A stretch of 8,165 nucleotides of DNA. Source: Nitrospirota bacterium. GTDB lineage: Bacteria; Nitrospirota; Thermodesulfovibrionia; Thermodesulfovibrionales; SM23-35. A program made the position numbers and the translations under genes. Below the pieces are notes generated by a model. That model saw only the letters and a program-made list of their open reading frames with translations, made no database searches and was not told where the DNA came from. Positions 1 through 6,887 of this stretch are shown here, in pieces. The stretch's first letter is position 1, and every line of letters begins with the position of its first letter. The stretch lies in assembly GCA_018262395.1 (NCBI GenBank), contig JAGSYM010000032.1, forward strand, positions 1 through 8,165, given 5' to 3'.

Positions 1-1649
1 CCTTCCTTCATGGTTTCCACCACGCCCTTTTCGACTGCGGGCCTGTATTGCTGCGGGATGACGCCGCCAACAATTTTATCAGCAAATTCGTAGCCTCCGC
101 CTCTCGGCATTGGCTCTATTGCCAACCAGCAGTCACCATATTGCCCGCGGCCACCCGACTGTTTCTTGTATTTCGCCTGGGCCTTTGCAGGTACTTTAAT
201 GGTTTCCCGGTAAGGTACTTTGGGTGTTTTCATGAGAACATCAACCCCGAATTTTCTCTTCAGTCTTTCAAGGGTAACCTCGAGGTGAACCTGACCCATT
301 CCTGAAAGGAGCATCTCCTTGGTTTCATCGTCTCTCTGGAATCTCAGGGTTGGATCCTCCTCAAGAATTCTGTGAAGGCCTGTACTCACCTTTTCCTCAT
401 CGCCTTTACTCTTCGACGCTATAGCGTAAGAGATGATAGGATCGGTGAATTTAACCTTCGTAAAAACTATAGGATGAGATTCATCCGATAAGGTATCACC
501 GGTCAACGTTTCTTTCAGCTTTGCCACGACTCCTATTTCTCCGGTGCCTATTGTTTGGGCGGGTATCTGTTTCTTCCCCTGGAGATAGAAGACCTGGCCG
601 ATTCTTTCCTTTGCCCCAGTTGACGTATTCAGGATATTGGAATCAGCCTTCAGAGATCCTGAAAAAACCCTGAAAATGGAAAGCCTCCCTGCGAAAGGGT
701 CTGCAATTGTCTTAAAAACATATGCTGATAACGGTTCTGTATGCAGAGGCTTTCTTTCAACCTCTTTCCCGTCTTTCGGGTTTTTCCCTTTGACAGGGGA
801 TATTCTTGCCATTTCCGAAGGAGAGGGCAGGCAAAGGATTACGTTATCAAGAAGCTGGGACACCCCGGTCGTCCTAAGAGCAGAGCCGCATGTTACAGGA
901 ATAAACCTCTTTGTCAGGGCACCCTCTTTTATCCCTTTTATAATCTCCTCGTCTGTAAGAGTACCACCCTCAAGGTACTTCTCGAGCAGTGCATCATCAG
1001 ATTCAGCAATTTTTTCGATAAGTTTTTTCCGGTATTCCTCGGCTTCCGGAATCATATCAGCTGGTATCTCGGATTCTTCGGGCTTGCCTTTTTCAAGATT
1101 AAGGGCCTTCATTTTCATGAGGTCAACAATACCTCTGAAACTTTCGCCCGAGCCTATCGGGAGTTGCAAGGGTAAGGCATCTTTTCCAAAAGATTTCTCA
1201 ACTTCTCCCAATGCCCGCGAAAAGTTTGCGTTTTCTTTGTCCATTTTATTGACAAAAATCATTCTTGGTATTTCGAATTCAGACGCATACTTCCAGATCT
1301 TCTGTGTTTCTGCCTTCACCCCCGACAGTGCGCTGACGATGACAACTGCTCCATCAACACCCCTCAGGCAACCCCTTGTATCTTCAAGGAAATTTATGAA
1401 TCCGGGAGTATCAACAAGGTTTATCCTGAAACCATTCCAGGTGCAAAACGATATTGCAGAGCTGATAGTTATCTTCCTTGCGATTTCTTCTGGTTCATAA
1501 TCGGTTGTTGTCGTACCATCGTCTACTCTTCCAAGCCTGTCAATTGCACCAGAAGCAAAAAGCATTGCTTCAACAAGCGAGGTTTTTCCGGCACCTCCGT
1601 GTGCAATAACTGCAACATTCCGTATTTTATCCAACTCAAAGTTTGCCAT
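1..1649 (-). CDS. Elongation factor G-like GTPase (EF-G-2/FusA2-type), C-terminus cut by window edge
   Basis: Translational GTPase of the EF-G family; 549 codons are visible and about 130-150 C-terminal residues should lie beyond base 1. Seen: P-loop AHGGAGKTS (residues 16-24), switch I ending in KITI (59-62), switch II DTPGF (80-84), NKMD guanine-specificity motif (134-137), a domain II/III region, and a domain IV signature KKQSGGRGQYGD near the visible end. No stop or frameshift interrupts the frame. Canonical EF-G has AHIDAGKTT and DTPGH; the GG in the P-loop and the aromatic residue at the end of DTPG are typical of the EF-G-like subfamily that includes Thermus EF-G-2 and actinobacterial FusA2. 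The ATG at 1649 is preceded by a purine-rich AGAGGGGG ribosome binding site; the ATG at 1653 is out of frame. The rseC-like gene lies 91 bases upstream on the same strand. Its role is uncertain: an auxiliary or stress-related factor is more likely than the main translocase. Confidence 0.93.
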   Translation of the reverse strand, partial: MANFELDKIRNVAVIAHGGAGKTSLVEAMLFASGAIDRLGRVDDGTTTTDYEPEEIARKITISSAISFCTWNGFRINLVDTPGFINFLEDTRGCLRGVDGAVVIVSALSGVKAETQKIWKYASEFEIPRMIFVNKMDKENANFSRALGEVEKSFGKDALPLQLPIGSGESFRGIVDLMKMKALNLEKGKPEESEIPADMIPEAEEYRKKLIEKIAESDDALLEKYLEGGTLTDEEIIKGIKEGALTKRFIPVTCGSALRTTGVSQLLDNVILCLPSPSEMARISPVKGKNPKDGKEVERKPLHTEPLSAYVFKTIADPFAGRLSIFRVFSGSLKADSNILNTSTGAKERIGQVFYLQGKKQIPAQTIGTGEIGVVAKLKETLTGDTLSDESHPIVFTKVKFTDPIISYAIASKSKGDEEKVSTGLHRILEEDPTLRFQRDDETKEMLLSGMGQVHLEVTLERLKRKFGVDVLMKTPKVPYRETIKVPAKAQAKYKKQSGGRGQYGDCWLAIEPMPRGGGYEFADKIVGGVIPQQYRPAVEKGVVETMKE

Positions 1650-1740
1650 ACATTCCCCCTCTATTCTGAAATTATGGTATATCTGCCAGGAAAGGTCGTC
1701 AGAGAAGAATAATCGTTATTTACCCCTGATTACTTATCTT

Positions 1741-2169
1741 TCACTCTGCCAATATTTCCTGTATCACAGGCTTGTCTGTAATCTTTCTGTTTCCCCTGCC
1801 GCTCCAGATCTTGACTGAGAAAAAAGATAAAACGCACGCGGCGAATCCCGAAATCGCGGAAATAGTATCCGGGTCATGACTTACAAAAAAAGCACTCAGG
1901 ACCTCCCTGCCGATTACTGCTCCAATCACGAGGGCAAGGGCCGGAATTCCGTAGACAATCAAAGAACCTCTTAAATAGGTATTTGATTTCATTGTAATGA
2001 TAACCTTTTGTCCAACTTGTGCATGAATTGGATTCAGGGCTTCAATCGTCATCGACTCTCCTGATGGTCTGCATGTCTTCAATGAACATCCGTCACAGGC
2101 GCTTTTTTTAGGTACGGCAACTGTGGCATTGAAACCCTCAACATGCTCGATAACGCCAATCTCTTCCAT
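1741..2169 (-). CDS. RseC/MucC-like (SoxR-reducing system) membrane protein
   Basis: A small inner-membrane protein of 142 residues resembling the RseC/MucC family, which in enterobacteria modulates sigma-E signalling and takes part in reducing SoxR. Counting from the ATG at 2169: an N-terminal domain starts MEEIGVIEH and carries a cysteine cluster C25-X2-C28-X4-C33, a likely metal or redox site. Two hydrophobic segments follow, about residues 66-90 and 101-120, joined by a short polar loop, and then a basic and acidic C-terminal tail. This matches the family plan. An in-frame GTG at 2187 would add six residues (MVKFAI). Neither start has a convincing ribosome binding site; I chose the ATG because family members usually begin right before this conserved stretch. 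It reads toward the EF-G-like gene and may be cotranscribed with it. No rseA, rseB, sigma-E or rnf gene is in view, so the partner system is unknown. Confidence 0.8.
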   Translation of the reverse strand: MEEIGVIEHVEGFNATVAVPKKSACDGCSLKTCRPSGESMTIEALNPIHAQVGQKVIITMKSNTYLRGSLIVYGIPALALVIGAVIGREVLSAFFVSHDPDTISAISGFAACVLSFFSVKIWSGRGNRKITDKPVIQEILAE

Positions 2170-2242
2170 AATTGCAAATTTTACCACAACAGGTCTTCAA
2201 AAGTCGCGACGATGGGTAGTCCCCGCCACCTTTGAATCCGGT

Positions 2243-2270
2243 TTGACAAACAGAACTGTCTTTATATAGG
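2243..2270 (+). promoter_or_regulatory. Candidate sigma-70-type promoter for panC
   Basis: A perfect -35 hexamer TTGACA lies at 2243-2248, followed after 16 bases by TATAGG (2265-2270), a four-of-six match to the -10 consensus in an AT-rich tract. Transcription would start near 2277, leaving a leader of about 50 bases before the panC GTG. The spacer contains the palindrome ACAGAACTGT (2250-2259), which could be an operator. No experimental support; other -10 choices in the same tract give poorer spacing. Confidence 0.5.
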
Positions 2271-2328
2271 TTATAGCAAATTATTTTCAGCATTTAGCCC
2301 TCATTTTGCATAAGAAAGGTCTGACTAA

Positions 2329-3189
2329 GTGGAAACAATACGCATTCCAAAGATCATTCAGGATACTGTCGGCGGGCTACTTCTCCGCGCCAAGACAATA
2401 GGGTTTGTCCCGACAATGGGGGCACTGCACGAGGGTCATCTCAGTCTGGTCAGAAGAGCAAGGCAGGAGAACGATACGACGGTTATCAGTATATTTGTAA
2501 ACCCCCTCCAGTTTGGGCCTGCTGAAGATTTCCACCGGTATCCGCGGGACATCGAGGGAGACACCGAAAAGCTTGCGAAAGAAGCGGCCAATATCCTTTT
2601 TATGCCTGATGCCCCCCTGATGTTTCCTGAAGGTTTTTTAACCCGTATCGAGGTGGGGAAGATTTCAGACAAGCTGTGCGGATTTTTCAGGCCTGGTCAT
2701 TTCACTGGCGTTGCAACAGTTGTAGCAAAACTCTTTCACATTGTGAAGCCCACAAGGGCGTATTTTGGCCAGAAAGACTTTCAGCAGGCCATCATCATCG
2801 GAAAAATGGTGAGGGATCTCAATATGGATGTCGATGTAGTCATATGTCCGACCATCAGAGAAAAAGATGGCCTTGCCATGAGTTCAAGGAACGCGTACCT
2901 TAGGCCGGAAGAAAGGAAGTCATCGGTGGTTCTCTACCGGAGTCTCAAAGAGGCGGCTGATCTCCTTACATCTGGTATAATAAATATTGTCTATCTCAAA
3001 GAGATGATGCATAAGAAGATTTTGGAAGAGCCTGCTGTCTCAAGCATTGATTATGCAGGATTCTATGATCCGGAAACCCTTGAGGAAATATCCACGATCC
3101 AGAGTGATGTGCTGCTTGCAGTTGCAGCAAAAATAGGGAATACGCGGCTTATAGACAACATCCTTGTCAACATGAGGAAGGAGAGGTAA
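2329..3189 (+). CDS. panC: Pantothenate synthetase (pantoate-beta-alanine ligase)
   Basis: A cytoplasmic enzyme that condenses (R)-pantoate with beta-alanine using ATP, via a pantoyl-adenylate, in pantothenate (vitamin B5) and hence coenzyme A synthesis. At 286 residues it has the normal family length. Diagnostic motifs are in order: PTMGALHEGH (28-37) with the HxGH nucleotide-binding signature (H34, H37), FVNPLQFGPAEDF then RYPR (56-73), RPGHFTGVATVV (121-132), FGQKDFQQ (146-153) and the KMSKS-like loop AMSSRN (183-188). The start is GTG: an in-frame TAA sits directly before it (2326-2328), the next methionine lies inside the conserved core, and AAGGT (2316-2320) supplies a ribosome binding site 8 bases upstream. 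panB and panD are not adjacent. The gene is followed after 5 bases by a small gene likely translated from the same mRNA. Confidence 0.97.
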   Translation: METIRIPKIIQDTVGGLLLRAKTIGFVPTMGALHEGHLSLVRRARQENDTTVISIFVNPLQFGPAEDFHRYPRDIEGDTEKLAKEAANILFMPDAPLMFPEGFLTRIEVGKISDKLCGFFRPGHFTGVATVVAKLFHIVKPTRAYFGQKDFQQAIIIGKMVRDLNMDVDVVICPTIREKDGLAMSSRNAYLRPEERKSSVVLYRSLKEAADLLTSGIINIVYLKEMMHKKILEEPAVSSIDYAGFYDPETLEEISTIQSDVLLAVAAKIGNTRLIDNILVNMRKER

Positions 3190-3194
3190 CCTGA

Positions 3195-3533
3195 ATGCTT
3201 CAAAGAGTTCATATCCAGATACTTGACAACCCGACCGAGGGAGTCCTCTTTGATGATAATACAACGGAAATATCAGGGACGAATAAAATCCTTACTGAGG
3301 AACTGTCCCATGAGATGAACTATTTTTATCCATCTGTCGTTTACGTCGAATATGTTGATCTTTTTATGGATGGGGAAGAAGAGTTTGATGATATCAAGGA
3401 GCTTTTGCAATTAGGGGCCTTAAATACCCCTGTTGTTCTTATTAATGGCGTGCTCAAGGTCCATGGTGGCATACCTGCTTCCGTGATACGAAGAGAAGTG
3501 GATAAACTCCTCTCCGAAGGACTTATTCACTGA
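3195..3533 (+). CDS. Small conserved-looking protein of unknown function, possibly thioredoxin-like fold
   Basis: I do not recognise a named family. The 112-residue acidic protein begins 5 bases after panC stops; its ribosome binding site (AGGAGAGG) overlaps the last panC codons, so translational coupling is likely. The predicted pattern is strand, helix (about 29-43), strand (VVYVEYVDLF, 48-57), an acidic loop, helix (64-73), then TPVVLING (78-85), a further strand (86-90) and a C-terminal helix (94-108). That strand-helix order and a proline preceding a VVLING strand recall thioredoxin-like proteins of the YuzD or glutaredoxin-like type, where this proline is cis. The protein has no cysteine at all, so it cannot do CXXC disulfide chemistry. 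Hydrophobic patterning, the good ribosome binding site and tight packing support a real gene. It shows no signal peptide or membrane segment. Confidence 0.8.
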   Translation: MLQRVHIQILDNPTEGVLFDDNTTEISGTNKILTEELSHEMNYFYPSVVYVEYVDLFMDGEEEFDDIKELLQLGALNTPVVLINGVLKVHGGIPASVIRREVDKLLSEGLIH

Positions 3534-3568
3534 ACGGTGACGGGATACAAAAGAAACCTGTAACCGTT
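3533..3568. terminator. Hairpin spanning the convergent stop codons, possible bidirectional terminator
   Basis: The arms AACGGTGACGGG (3533-3544) and CCTGTAACCGTT (3557-3568) can form a 12-pair stem with one G-A mismatch and one G-U pair around a 12-base AT-rich loop. It overlaps the last base of the small plus-strand gene's stop and the stop of the minus-strand RACo-like gene. Neither side has an immediate T-run, so it is not a textbook intrinsic terminator; it may end or stabilise both transcripts. Confidence 0.4.
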
Positions 3569-5444
3569 ACCCATATCTCTTATTTTTCAGGAGTGTTTTC
3601 ACGGTTGGAAATTGACGCATATCTGTGTGGGGAAGGAAGAGGGCAGACACGTATTCATCCATAAACCTTCGTGACACAGACAATTCCACATTTGTCATTT
3701 TCCCGGCTATCTCTTCTGCTTCTTCCCTCATTTCCTGGGACAAAAGGCAGAAATATGCTCCAGCGATTGCCGTATTGCCGAGGAACCGGAATTTTTCTCT
3801 TGGGACATCAGGCAGCATACCGAGAACAATTGCCTTTTCGATATTCAGGTAATTTCCGAAACCACCTGCAATACAGATCCGATCAATGTCATTCAGCGTT
3901 AATCCGACCTTTTTCACGAGCAGGGAAACTCCTGCGTACATTGCTGCCTTTGCCCTAAGGATATTTTCCATGTCTACTTCTGTGAGGACAATATCCCTGC
4001 CCTCATTGCTGGAAATGAGAAATTCAGGTCCTTCAAAACCATCCCGAATTCTCGTTGTGGTGATCCCTCTGATGAATTTCCCTTTCTGGTCTATCACGCC
4101 GGTGAGAAACATCTCTGTAATTGCGTCGATCATTCCTGACCCGCATATTCCGATTGGTGTACTGTTCCCGATTATGCCAAGACTTGGTGCGAATGTCCGG
4201 GGATCGATTGTTATGGATTCCACGGCACCCTCTGTAGCCCTCATGCCATGTCGTATCCCGCTTCCTTCAAAACAGGGGCCGGCAGAGCACGCAGCTGTAA
4301 CAAGCCATTCGTTGTTACCGATAACGATCTCTCCGTTCGTCCCGATGTCCATAAAAAGCGTTATCCCGCTCTTCTTATGCATATGTGAAGCGAGAACCCC
4401 TGCCACAACATCACCGCCGACGTAACTCGCCACGCAGGGAACTGTATATATGGGAACCTGTTTGCCGACATGCAATCCTGCTGCATTTGCCTTCCACAAG
4501 GGAAAGAAATTCAGGGTTGGAGTATATGGTTCTTCCCTGATATATCCGGGGTTAAGTCCCCAGAAAAGGTGGGTCATTGTTGTATTCCCGGAGATAACGA
4601 CCGACTCAATATCTCCTCTTTCTATAGCGTGTCTTTCGATCATTGGCGTCAGGAGGTTATTCATGTCGGTCACAACGGTATCCTGTAATTCATTGAGTCC
4701 ACCGGTTTCTGCAGCATACATCATTCTCGTGATGACATCATCACCGTAACGGATTTGCGAATTGTAGGTTGACCCCACATCCACGAGGGAGCTATCTGCG
4801 AGATTCACGAGATACATTACGATTGTGGTTGTCCCGATGTCTACTGCCAATCCATATGCAGCCTTGTGTGCAGACGGTGCAAGAAATACAACCTCAGGAC
4901 CATCGATGTATCCGAGATGTACATTCCACCGGGCGTCACGGAGTTCTGCAGCCATTGTTGAGAGGAAACCATGTGAAAAGCTCATATCCTGTAACCCTAT
5001 GGCTTTCAGGGATTTATTCAGACGTTCAAGATCGCTGACATTATCATCTATCGTTGGTGGTGTGATTTCGAGGGGCACCCATTTCACAAGAGGGGAGAGT
5101 GTCTTCCCTGAAGACCGGAAAGTTTCAAGAAGGTCATTTGTCCTGGAAATTTCGCATACATCTCCCACAACGAGCTGGGATTCCTTTGGGATATCCACGG
5201 AGATGTCTGATTCTGGAAAAGTTTGACATGCAAGGACTACCCCCGATTCGATCTCATGCGAATGAAGTTTTCCTCGAGAGGCGGTATGAAATTCCCCCTT
5301 GGATATCCTAATGCGGCATTTGCCGCATATCCCCTTTCCGCCACAGGATGCAACAAGGTACACCCCCTGTCTTTTGAATGCTTGCAGGAGATTTTCATCT
5401 TTTCTGATGTCGAGGATCTTTCCCGATGCAATCCTGATATGCAT
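3567..5444 (-). CDS. RACo-like ATP-dependent reductive activator of corrinoid proteins (2Fe-2S + ASKHA domains)
   Basis: A 625-residue cytoplasmic protein of the RACo family (ferredoxin plus DUF4445/ASKHA). Known members use ATP and an iron-sulfur cluster to reduce the inactive Co(II) state of corrinoid proteins, such as the Wood-Ljungdahl corrinoid iron-sulfur protein or O-demethylase corrinoid proteins, back to Co(I). Seen: a plant-type [2Fe-2S] site at residues 34-73 (C34-X5-C40-X2-C43-X29-C73), a linker domain to about 190, then the ATPase core with phosphate-1 motif VDIGTTT (201-207), SGNTTM (285-290), a second phosphate motif MDIGTNGE (365-372), CSAGPCFEG (386-394), ICGSGMID (433-440) and AGGFGNYLN (516-524). 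Length and domain order are complete. The ATG at 5444 has a GAGG ribosome binding site 8-9 bases upstream. It stands alone between convergent and divergent neighbours; no methyltransferase or corrinoid protein is adjacent, so the substrate is unknown. Confidence 0.93.
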   Translation of the reverse strand: MHIRIASGKILDIRKDENLLQAFKRQGVYLVASCGGKGICGKCRIRISKGEFHTASRGKLHSHEIESGVVLACQTFPESDISVDIPKESQLVVGDVCEISRTNDLLETFRSSGKTLSPLVKWVPLEITPPTIDDNVSDLERLNKSLKAIGLQDMSFSHGFLSTMAAELRDARWNVHLGYIDGPEVVFLAPSAHKAAYGLAVDIGTTTIVMYLVNLADSSLVDVGSTYNSQIRYGDDVITRMMYAAETGGLNELQDTVVTDMNNLLTPMIERHAIERGDIESVVISGNTTMTHLFWGLNPGYIREEPYTPTLNFFPLWKANAAGLHVGKQVPIYTVPCVASYVGGDVVAGVLASHMHKKSGITLFMDIGTNGEIVIGNNEWLVTAACSAGPCFEGSGIRHGMRATEGAVESITIDPRTFAPSLGIIGNSTPIGICGSGMIDAITEMFLTGVIDQKGKFIRGITTTRIRDGFEGPEFLISSNEGRDIVLTEVDMENILRAKAAMYAGVSLLVKKVGLTLNDIDRICIAGGFGNYLNIEKAIVLGMLPDVPREKFRFLGNTAIAGAYFCLLSQEMREEAEEIAGKMTNVELSVSRRFMDEYVSALFLPHTDMRQFPTVKTLLKNKRYG

Positions 5445-5537
5445 ATTTCTGCCTCTATTCTATCATACGAATGCTGTCTGTATGGGCACGAGCCAATTTT
5501 TCTTTATCTGACTGTTTCCTGCATTGCCTGGAAAATC

Positions 5538-5546
5538 TGATATAAT
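5538..5546 (+). promoter_or_regulatory. Extended -10 promoter for lysC-cimA
   Basis: TGATATAAT is a perfect extended -10 element (TGnTATAAT). The region 16-18 bases upstream has no good -35 match, which an extended -10 can tolerate. The predicted start of transcription is near 5553, giving a leader of about 57 bases before the chosen lysC ATG at 5610. It lies in the divergent gap between the RACo-like gene and lysC. Confidence 0.6.
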
Positions 5547-5561
5547 GAAAGAAAAATTTCA

Positions 5562-5578
5562 CGGGTAATGAGAACCCG
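5562..5578 (+). other. Short leader hairpin upstream of lysC
   Basis: CGGGT (5562-5566) can pair with ACCCG (5574-5578) around a 7-base loop near the predicted 5' end of the lysC transcript. The loop contains the rejected upstream ATG at 5568. It could protect the mRNA end or be chance; it is far too small to be a lysine riboswitch. Confidence 0.25.
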
Positions 5579-5609
5579 CGACTATAAGCAGGAGGAATAT
5601 CTTATATTT

Positions 5610-6854
5610 ATGGTAATTGTTCAGAAATACGGTGGCACCTCTGTTGGCAACATCGAGAGAATAAGGGCTGTCGCAGAACGTGTGGCCAGGACGAAAAAAG
5701 ATAAAAACGATGTTGTTGTCATTGTCTCTGCAATGTCAGGTGAAACGGATAAACTGATCGGTCTTGCGAATCAGATTGCTTCGAATCCGGAAGGACGCGA
5801 AATGGATCTTCTCCTGTCATCGGGTGAACGGATAAGCGCTGCCCTTACAGCTATGGCAATAAGTAATCTTGGATTCAAATCACTCTCCTTCACAGGAAGG
5901 CAGGTTGGAATTATCACTGATGATGCCCACACCAGGGCAAAGATCGAAAGGATTACCGGGGGAATGGTAAAAAAAGCTTTGACAAAGGGAATCGTGCCGG
6001 TTATCGCTGGTTTCCAGGGGGTAACCGAGGCTTCCGAAGTGACGACTCTCGGAAGAGGTGGGTCTGATTTAACAGCAGTTGCGGTTGCAGCGGCATTGAA
6101 GGCCGATCTCTGCGAAATTTATACGGATGTTGACGGGGTATATACGACAGACCCCAATATTGTGCCTGAGGCAAGAAAACTTGATAAGATTTCCTACGAT
6201 GAAATGCTTGAACTTGCAAGTCTCGGGGCAAAGGTACTGCAGACACGGTCGGTGGAGTTCGCAAAAAAATATAATGTTCCTGTTGTGGTGAGATCAAGTT
6301 TTAATGATCATCCCGGCACGCTCGTTGTGAAGGAGGATAGGGAAATGGAAAACGTCGTTGTATCAGGTGTAGCCTATGATAAAAATCAGTCGAAGATTAC
6401 GGTAACAGCGGTTCCCGACAAGCCGGGTGTCGCAGCAAGACTTTTTCAAGCGATTGCTGGTGCACATATCGTTGTTGATATGATTGTGCAAAATATCAGC
6501 AGTGACGGGAAAGAAACTGATATCTCCTTTACCGTTCCGAAGTCTGACAATAAAAAGGCAATGAAGATTACTGAGGAGATTGTTTCCGAACTCGGAGCTA
6601 AAGATGTCAAATTACGGGACGATATTTCGAAGATTTCGGTTGTTGGTGTTGGTATGAGAACTCACTCAGGCGTCGCTGCCAAAATGTTTGGAACGCTCGC
6701 ACAACACCGTATCAATATCATGATGATAAGCACCTCAGAGATCAAGGTTTCCTGTATTATTGATTCCAAGTATACCGAGCTTGCGGTCAGAGTTCTGCAC
6801 GACGCCTTTGATCTCGGAGATGTTAAAAAGGGCAGAGGAAAAGCAAAGGGATAA
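5610..6854 (+). CDS. lysC: Aspartate kinase (aspartokinase)
   Basis: Phosphorylates aspartate to 4-phospho-aspartate, the entry step to lysine/diaminopimelate, threonine and methionine. At 414 residues it matches the monofunctional bacterial enzyme of about 400-415. Seen: KYGGTSVG (6-13) at the start of the kinase domain, VVIVSAMSG (36-44), SSGER (70-74), GFQGVTE (134-140), TLGRGGSD (146-153) and [11 protein letters not shown] (172-182). Two ACT regulatory domains follow, about 263-340 and 343-410, including ISTSEIKVS (393-401) in the inhibitor-binding region, so feedback control by lysine and/or threonine is likely. The frame opens at an ATG at 5568, but the family begins just before VIVQKYGG, so I chose the ATG at 5610. 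AGGAGG (5590-5595) precedes it with a long 14-base spacing. An internal start may give a separate beta subunit. cimA follows after 33 bases. Confidence 0.96.
   Translation: MVIVQKYGGTSVGNIERIRAVAERVARTKKDKNDVVVIVSAMSGETDKLIGLANQIASNPEGREMDLLLSSGERISAALTAMAISNLGFKSLSFTGRQVGIITDDAHTRAKIERITGGMVKKALTKGIVPVIAGFQGVTEASEVTTLGRGGSDLTAVAVAAALKADLCEIYTDVDGVYTTDPNIVPEARKLDKISYDEMLELASLGAKVLQTRSVEFAKKYNVPVVVRSSFNDHPGTLVVKEDREMENVVVSGVAYDKNQSKITVTAVPDKPGVAARLFQAIAGAHIVVDMIVQNISSDGKETDISFTVPKSDNKKAMKITEEIVSELGAKDVKLRDDISKISVVGVGMRTHSGVAAKMFGTLAQHRINIMMISTSEIKVSCIIDSKYTELAVRVLHDAFDLGDVKKGRGKAKG
6331..6347 (+). promoter_or_regulatory. Internal translation start inside lysC (putative beta-subunit start)
   Basis: A perfect AGGAGG Shine-Dalgarno (6331-6336) lies 8 bases before an ATG (6345-6347) in the lysC frame, methionine 246. 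Translation from here would give a 169-residue protein made only of the two ACT domains. In Bacillus subtilis aspartokinase II and Corynebacterium LysC an internal start at a very similar point gives the beta subunit of an alpha2-beta2 enzyme. That this one is used is inferred from the motif, spacing and position. Confidence 0.6.
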
Positions 6855-6887
6855 CAATATCCCTCAGATTCCGGGGAAATTGAGACT

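Noticed and set aside
637..1500. Long plus-strand open frame of 287 codons
   Set aside because: It lies wholly antisense to the EF-G-like gene, whose motifs are intact; the translation has low-complexity serine and proline runs and no recognisable domain.
1708..1720. AATAA-TCG-TTATT inverted repeat between the rseC-like and EF-G-like genes
   Set aside because: A 5-pair AT-only stem with a 3-base loop is too weak to call a terminator, and such short repeats are common by chance.
3886..4425. Plus-strand open frame of 179 codons, with several overlapping others across 3625-5540
   Set aside because: All are antisense shadows of the RACo-like gene, with no convincing ribosome binding sites or domain patterns.
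5457..5462. TAGAAT preceded by TG on the minus strand as an extended -10 for the RACo-like gene
   Set aside because: It lies only 12 bases before the ATG, so the transcript would start within or after its own ribosome binding site.
5568..5609. Upstream ATG giving a 14-residue longer aspartate kinase
   Set aside because: The extra residues match nothing in the family, the ATG sits in a hairpin loop without a Shine-Dalgarno, and it would leave a leader of only about 15 bases.
5547..5609. Possible lysine riboswitch or leader-peptide attenuator upstream of lysC
   Set aside because: The leader is about 57 bases, far shorter than a lysine riboswitch (over 150 bases), and has no lysine- or threonine-rich leader peptide or terminator hairpin.
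6855..6887. Weak TCCC/GGGA pairing between lysC and cimA
   Set aside because: Only four pairs with no T-run; not a terminator, and better read as an ordinary operon gap.
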